From Ciona savignyi (taxonomy: Eukaryota; Chordata; Ascidiacea; Phlebobranchia; Cionidae): a DNA stretch of 64,000 nt. Position numbers and translations under genes: made by a program. The first letter of the stretch is position 1; the number at the start of each line of letters is the position of its first letter. Shown in pieces: positions 58,401 through 64,000 of this stretch. Below the pieces are notes generated by a model that worked only from the letters and a program-made list of their open reading frames with translations, was not told the origin of the DNA and searched no databases. The DNA is taken from assembly GCA_000149265.1 (NCBI GenBank), contig CH002783.1, forward strand, positions 90,837-154,836, written 5' to 3'.

Positions 58401-61400
58401 ACAGAAATATTTAAAATTTAAATGATAACTGTGGGTGGATATTAACGTTCCAGAGTGGTTCATTACAAACATTTATCTTAAATCGCAAATACGAAGGCTG
58501 CTGTCTGGTTACATGCCCATTACTAGGGGTAGTAATTATAACACGTGATTAATGAATTGTGGAAATCCGATATAACAGAACTCCTTTCCTCCATTTTATA
58601 TTAAACTGGTTATCAAGAAGCTGAAATTGACGGTTCACGACGTAGGGCAAAACGATTTGAATACACAGAAACCTTTAACATCACAGAGATCGCTTTGTAA
58701 GTAAGAGACCATATTTTTTTGCGTGACCGAACGGCCCATTACGATTTTTTTATTTTACTGGTTTTGTTATAGATATATTTATCTTTCTACGACTAAAATA
58801 TTGACGGTAGCGTGTGGTGAATTGCACTTATGATCAAAATGGGTCGGGATCATATTTTATCGGAAGTTCAATTACGTTTTGATACATCTTGATACAACCT
58901 TTTGTTCCTGAAAAGGTGATCTGAAGGTCGTTCGCACTTCCCCCATAGAATTCACTGTTGTTTAATTGATTTTTGGAAACAAATATTGGTGATTTAAAAC
59001 AGTGGTTGGGAGAATGGGGAGTAAGTGATAGATGAGGCGGAAAGGCTCGTTAGGACAAATGAGGTCGGTAGTTGTGTATACAACAATAAAGAGAGAACAT
59101 AATTGGATTAACCTCGGGGTTAAACAAGTGTTGGCGAGAGAACAAAATGAACTTTAAGCAACATTGGGTTAAAGACGGCAACAAGAGCAAACAAGTCTGG
59201 TAGTCGGCATAAATATGCATTCGGTGGGCGCGTTGGGCGGCCGGCGTCAACTGTAATTTAACTGGGGTCTGGAGCCAAAAAGGCAACAGAGTCGACGTTT
59301 ATGCAAGTTATCGGGTAGATTTTAGTAATTGACCCAACGTTTTGCAAACCAAAATTTTCTATCCAAAGTAAGTGATGTAATTGCTGTAAGTTCTGTTCAC
59401 CAAATAGAATTGTCTAAGCAGTGAGGGTGGGACAAAAGAACCATATACCACTTTTATGTAGGGTTGCAAAAATCACATCTAAAAAAGTATCGATAAATGC
59501 GCGTCACGTATCGCGATAATCGCGATTGTCGTGAGTAAACATGAATAATTCGCAAAACATAAGAAAACGTATTTCACAGATTCCTATGCGTTTCTTAATG
59601 ACAATAAAACTACTGTATGTGACTATAAGCTTGCAAGTAAAATAACCACATTTCTAAATGTTGCAAAAACCTTACTAAGTTATATCTAGTGTTAGTATAA
59701 GGAATCGGCCATGCATTTGCGTAAGCTACGAATACATTTAACAGATGTCGATAGACGTAGTTTTATAATTTTTAGCGTTTGTTTTTCTAGTAACTTCAAT
59801 TACACAAAGTACCATTGACACGTTGATTGTTTAATTTGTCAACGTAAATTTTTATTACGTTATACAACTTAAGTTAAGCTATTAAGTAATATTATCGATA
59901 CAATAAAAGACGCAGAACTTCGTTTCGACGATTACATCACAATAACAAGTGTTTCTATGTGTGTTCGGAATAACAATGCGTTTGTGATCGCATAGACTCT
60001 ATTTTAAACGATATACTCCAAAAACAATTTTAGGCAAGTGTTGCTAAATTTTCTTGATAAATAATGCGTCCGTGGTACGATTTTTAGTATCGTAGCTGGG
60101 AAGTATCGCGATTAGCAATATATCGTTGTAGCCCCTCGTATATTTATTTAAGTATTCTACCGTAGGACCGTTGTATTCTAACATGACAGTCCGATCCACA
60201 GTTTTTAAGCATTTGGTTTGTGCTCGTAAGTAAGCAACAATAATTTTTTACTTTGTTAAAGAACAATTCCTGGGAAAACGTAGAAAACACCTTCATTTAT
60301 TTTTTTTATCACGCGTAAAAACACGACCAAAGAATTTGACTCCGACGCTGGTATTTCAGGATCATGAGGGTTTGTGCTTTTACAAATCTACAACGAATTA
60401 TCCTATTTTATTGATAACCACATAAATAGGCCGTCTTTTTGCAAATATGTTTTATTTTTGCGTTAATGAGTGGTGGTATTATATCGCAAAATGTGTGCAT
60501 AAGGTAAACACATAATTGCGATGAAAATGAGGTTATTTTAAGCAATAAGGTATTAGTGTTTCGGTCGGATATACATAAAATGAACCGCTTTAGGAAACGA
60601 TGAAATAGTACACTTCAGCATGTTGAACCTCCAAAGAGCGAAGAACAGCTATAAGACAACATTTGGGGACAAATGAGGACTTGACATTTCATGCACAACC
60701 TTCTGTCTGCAAAATAACATGAAGCTGAATTAGGTTTTTATTTCGTCCACAGTTGAAAAACCGGCCACAATTTACCTAAACGTCTTCATGCACACGGATA
60801 AAAACAAGCCTCAAACTGTCACATCCATTTTTTATTTTTCTACACCATGTGATATAGACTCGAAGGTTTAAGCCAAATACACACCGCGCACACTATTCCG
60901 AATTGGTGGTCCAGCTTGCGTGCGAGGGTACGCTTACTACTTCAATAAAAGAAACGCCTGCCAAGGCTTATGGGTGAACCCGGGCTAAATGACGCGAAGG
61001 TACACAAATACTCTATAGTTATCAATTATGCTGGTAAACAATGCACGGGTAACTTACGGCGGGATAACTTGCAAGGAAGTCGTTGAGAAACCCACCGAGG
61101 ACTGCAGTAAGAGAAGAAACATTTTACAAGGAAGGTCCTTCTTCTGCTGAACGCTGCGTGATAATATTTAAAATCATTTACCAATGCAAAGGAAAGACTT
61201 ATCAGTGCTACTTACCTGCTTCCGCATAAAGTTGATCAAAAGCTAAAATAAGAAACAACAGGAAAATTGAGTTTCTGCAAGTAGATCGCATGGTGATTCT
61301 AAAAGTTCGCTCACAAATATTGTGCTAGACGGAACTAACCGACCTCCGTTATATAACTCTCCACCGAACAAACAAAATACATATCTTTAAACTTTTTTCT

Positions 61401-62170
61401 CGTTGTCATTATACTCACTTCCTTCTGTAAATTTTCTTCGCAAAGAGGCTGCTATATAGGTTTATATTGATAATAGCCATAATTATGTTAAGATTAAAAT
61501 CACTAAACTACCAAACTTAATTGCCTTTAAATGATTAAAGTACGACATTTTAAAGAGACAATCCTTCTGTCTATGAAAATATTATGTTAACCATTGGCGC
61601 CATGTTTTAATGCGGTTCGTTATTAACGTTATTTTCTATGTTTATCCTTTTAAAGATAGAAATAAAGGTATCTTCCGGCATTACATGTCAGTTTGACCAC
61701 TATAAATTAATATTTTTGCAAGTGTGAACGATAAAACTTCGCTGCGGATTTTATAAATCTATAAATTACTCTTTTTAATTGAAAGCATGACTTCAATTTC
61801 GTATCTTAATCTAAATTAGTCTATGAAAGATAAGGACAATGATAAGGACTATGGTGTATGATTGAATTAATTGCATAGGCCTAAATTTCCTTGATTTAAT
61901 GTTTAAATATAAAGTAGGCGCAGCAAAACGTTGACTATTCTTTTAAGCCTCACTTTTATCTCTCCGTTCTCAATATAAGTTATGAATTTTTTTTTTAACA
62001 TAACACTCTCATTTCAAATTGCTTTATTTTTAGTCATTATGGTTTTACTTTGATATCGAGAGTGATAGATGGTGTTTAATCCGTTTTTTCTACCTTCACC
62101 CATTAGACACGCATGCCCCGTTGCCAGCTATTCTACAAAAAGGAATTATCTTATTAGGTTAAAACTTTTA
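55481..62170. repeat. Dispersed repeat block, copy D (longest)
   Basis: The most continuous copy. It begins with the sequence also found at 1-560, continues with that of copy A (42380-42830), then follows copy C to its end. All parts are in the same order and orientation as elsewhere, so these sequences were probably one unit of 6 kb or more. No long open frame, no recognised enzyme domain and no obvious terminal repeats were found. Confidence 0.88.
57136..57455. other. Extra segment present only in copy D
   Basis: Copy C reads straight from 'gtaatgtgcttgta' to 'ggaacaaggtatttgac' (near 48560-48590), whereas copy D has about 320 extra bases at the same place. The segment is GC-richer and holds an open frame of 69 codons (57185-57394; MPSAAEGQNKEETEVAL) with no recognised domain. 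Either it was inserted in D or lost from C. Confidence 0.55.
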
Positions 62171-63240
62171 GTAATCTAATAATTACATCGACCGTTTATT
62201 TTACAAAAACAAATTAGGAAATCCGGAAATACCAAATATATAAAACGTCGCACTTTTTGTCCCTTGTTAGCTGATATTTTTGGACTGGAAAGAACTAGGA
62301 ATTGCAAAGTGTTAAATATTAAGCTAGTTCACCTTTTTTTAGAAAGAAACATGAAGTTTTTTACCGTCCAAATAATCTAAACGGAGTTTTTAAATTAGGT
62401 AACTTTCATACATGGTACCGAACATGACATAGGGTTTTATCCCAGATGAATTTCCTCTTAATCTTACAAAATTAATTTTTTTTTGCTTTTCTTGGGATCG
62501 TAGCGCATCACCTAATTACCCAGTTATTAAATAAAACGAATGTAGCGAATATGGTTTCGAACAATACCTAGATATCCACAAAATCTAAATTTAGGATTGT
62601 TCCCTAGGCGTTTTCGTTGAATTCGGAAACACCATTACGTACAAGATTGGTTATTTTATTATGCAGCCAGCAGTACAGATTCACTTTAATTTCATTTAAA
62701 TTTTACTAAAATGAAAAACGGGGATTTCGCTAAAAGTAAAAACAAAAATGGCAGAAAGTCAAGATGCCCGAAGTACAAACGCAGAGCTAATCTTTGTTCT
62801 GTTTGGCGACGATTTGCTCTTGCCCTGGTCATGTTCAGTGTAGCCAGCCAATTGTAACGCCTGGATAACATATTGTAATTGATTAGTAGTAATGATTAAA
62901 GTCGCGTCAGAAGACACGGCCAATCTTTCCTCCACTTATCATTTCGATGTCGCTTTTGTTATTAAAATAGCATTCCTGTGAACATGACTGGTAAATTACT
63001 ATGTTGTTTACATTTTTTATATACCTACCAGCCATCTTTCAGTGCTTGAAACTGTAGTTTAGTGAAAAGAATTATAATAACAAAGGCATCATTAGATTTG
63101 TATGGCAGTAAAAAGCTATTGAATGACAATTGGTAATATGTCCAATCATTAAAACATAATAATAAATACATCGACATCTTATCATAACGCAAAAGCCAAC
63201 AGCATGCCACACATAGTTACACAGATTAGTATTCATCGCC
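62171..63240. other. Intergenic or intronic, nothing recognised
   Basis: AT-rich sequence after repeat D. It may lie in or downstream of the partial minus-strand gene at the right edge. Confidence 0.35.
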
Positions 63241-63245
63241 TCATC

Positions 63246-63440
63246 GGTGCAAAATCCAGAGGTTAAAATATCAGCCAAAAACATTGCAATAGCTACCACG
63301 AATATTCTGTTGTGTAACAATGTTAATTAGTAAAACAGTTCGATGTCAGCCACAAAAACGCAAAATCCAGAGGTTAAAATGTCAACCAAAAACATTGCAA
63401 TAGCTATGACGAATCTTTTATTTATAACAGTGTTGGATAG
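63246..63440 (-). repeat. Two-unit tandem repeat with hydrophobic coding potential
   Basis: Units at about 63247-63326 and 63361-63439 share 'aaaatccagaggttaaaat', then 'ccaaaaacattgcaatagct' and 'acgaat'. On the minus strand both read an open hydrophobic stretch (AIAMFLADILTSGFC and AIAMFLVDILTSGFC) preceded by AG. They could be duplicated membrane- or signal-type exons of the gene at the right edge, but phase with that exon does not fit directly. Confidence 0.55.
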
Positions 63441-63692
63441 AACAATCTTGATTAGCCTTGGGGGCGGGAAACTGTAGTAGAAAGACATCAAACTACCTCG
63501 GGCCTACAGTCGGGATATTAAAACTATCGTAATGTGTTGTATATAGCTGAAACATTAACAAGCCAAACTTGTGGTTGTAGACTTATCCCATAAGATCAGG
63601 TCTACCATTAATAAAAAATACAACCCATATCTGCCTGCATGTATTATTTGCTGTGCAAAGCAATTTTACATAAAGTTTAATTAAAAACATAC

Positions 63693-63944
63693 CCACAACA
63701 ACCACTCGTAAACGAACAACTTTAACAAGTCGATATTAATGTTGAAGTCAGATTGCATCGATTTCCACCATTTCGTAACAGCAGGAAGGTTCGGATCAAT
63801 CCGTTCATGTTTAAGTTCACGCAAGGCCCGCAAACAGCACTTTGACATATCCACAAAACCAGATGCGTGGCCACGCACTCCATATGTGTGCTGTTGCATG
63901 TATGATAAAAGGTAATTACTAAAATGAGCCAAAATCAATGCTTG
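63693..63944 (-). CDS. Internal exon of an unrecognised gene (partial)
   Basis: An 84-codon open exon on the minus strand is bounded by a strong acceptor (T-rich run then tttag before CAAGCATTG) and a consensus donor (TGG|gtatgt), both in phase 0. The peptide starts QALILAHFSNYLLSYMQQH, contains GVRGHASGFVDMSKCCLRAL and WWKSMQSDFNINI, and ends FVYEWLW. It is soluble-looking, rich in His, Cys and Trp, and has no low-complexity sequence, so a real exon is likely. I do not recognise the family. Its 5' exons lie beyond the right edge; later exons, if any in the window, were not identified with confidence. Confidence 0.6.
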
Positions 63945-64000
63945 CTAAACAAAAAAGAAAACACTTTTCTATACCATATTTCCATAAAATACTTAAAACA

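Overview
The window looks like nuclear DNA of an ascidian tunicate, most probably a Ciona species. This is an inference from AT-rich sequence, short but numerous introns, animal-type genes (sortilin, a mitochondrial i-AAA protease, an alpha-fucosyltransferase), chitin/cellulose-type oxidases with peritrophin domains, and AG sites just before some start codons that could serve spliced-leader trans-splicing. A 100-base run of N (18762-18861) marks an assembly gap. I rebuilt the genes by hand from splice signals and phase continuity; no transcript evidence was available.

Layout. 1-560: a dispersed repeat. 1791-4187 (+): a complete four-exon GT10 fucosyltransferase. 4773-5369 (+): a probable two-exon gene for an 80-residue Cys-rich protein. 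7436-9658 (-): a secreted protein with a C-type-lectin-like end; its upstream flank is repeated two more times (to about 12.2 kb). 13902-22667 (+): sortilin, 18 exons, complete except for a reading-frame slip in exon 4. 24710-27015 and 28267-30900 (+): two tandem genes with identical exon structure, each coding for an AA15 lytic polysaccharide monooxygenase with a Ser/Thr linker and a CBM14 domain. 34019-41824 (-): YME1L, 16 exons, mitochondrial inner-membrane i-AAA protease. Its last three exons and 3' flank are duplicated just downstream (31588-32943), with open exons and splice sites retained.

From about 42.4 kb to 62.2 kb there is almost no recognisable host coding sequence. This part is a mosaic of long dispersed repeats, decayed LINE fragments and a tRNA-derived SINE. 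A block of at least 3.7 kb at 49.3-53.3 kb is repeated at 58.5-62.2 kb with few differences over its middle 2.5 kb. At the right edge (63693-63944, -) is one exon of an unrecognised gene that continues out of the window.

The genes do not form a pathway or operon. The most notable content is the LPMO pair in an animal group that makes its own cellulose tunic, the duplicated YME1L terminal exons, and the long repeated non-coding blocks.
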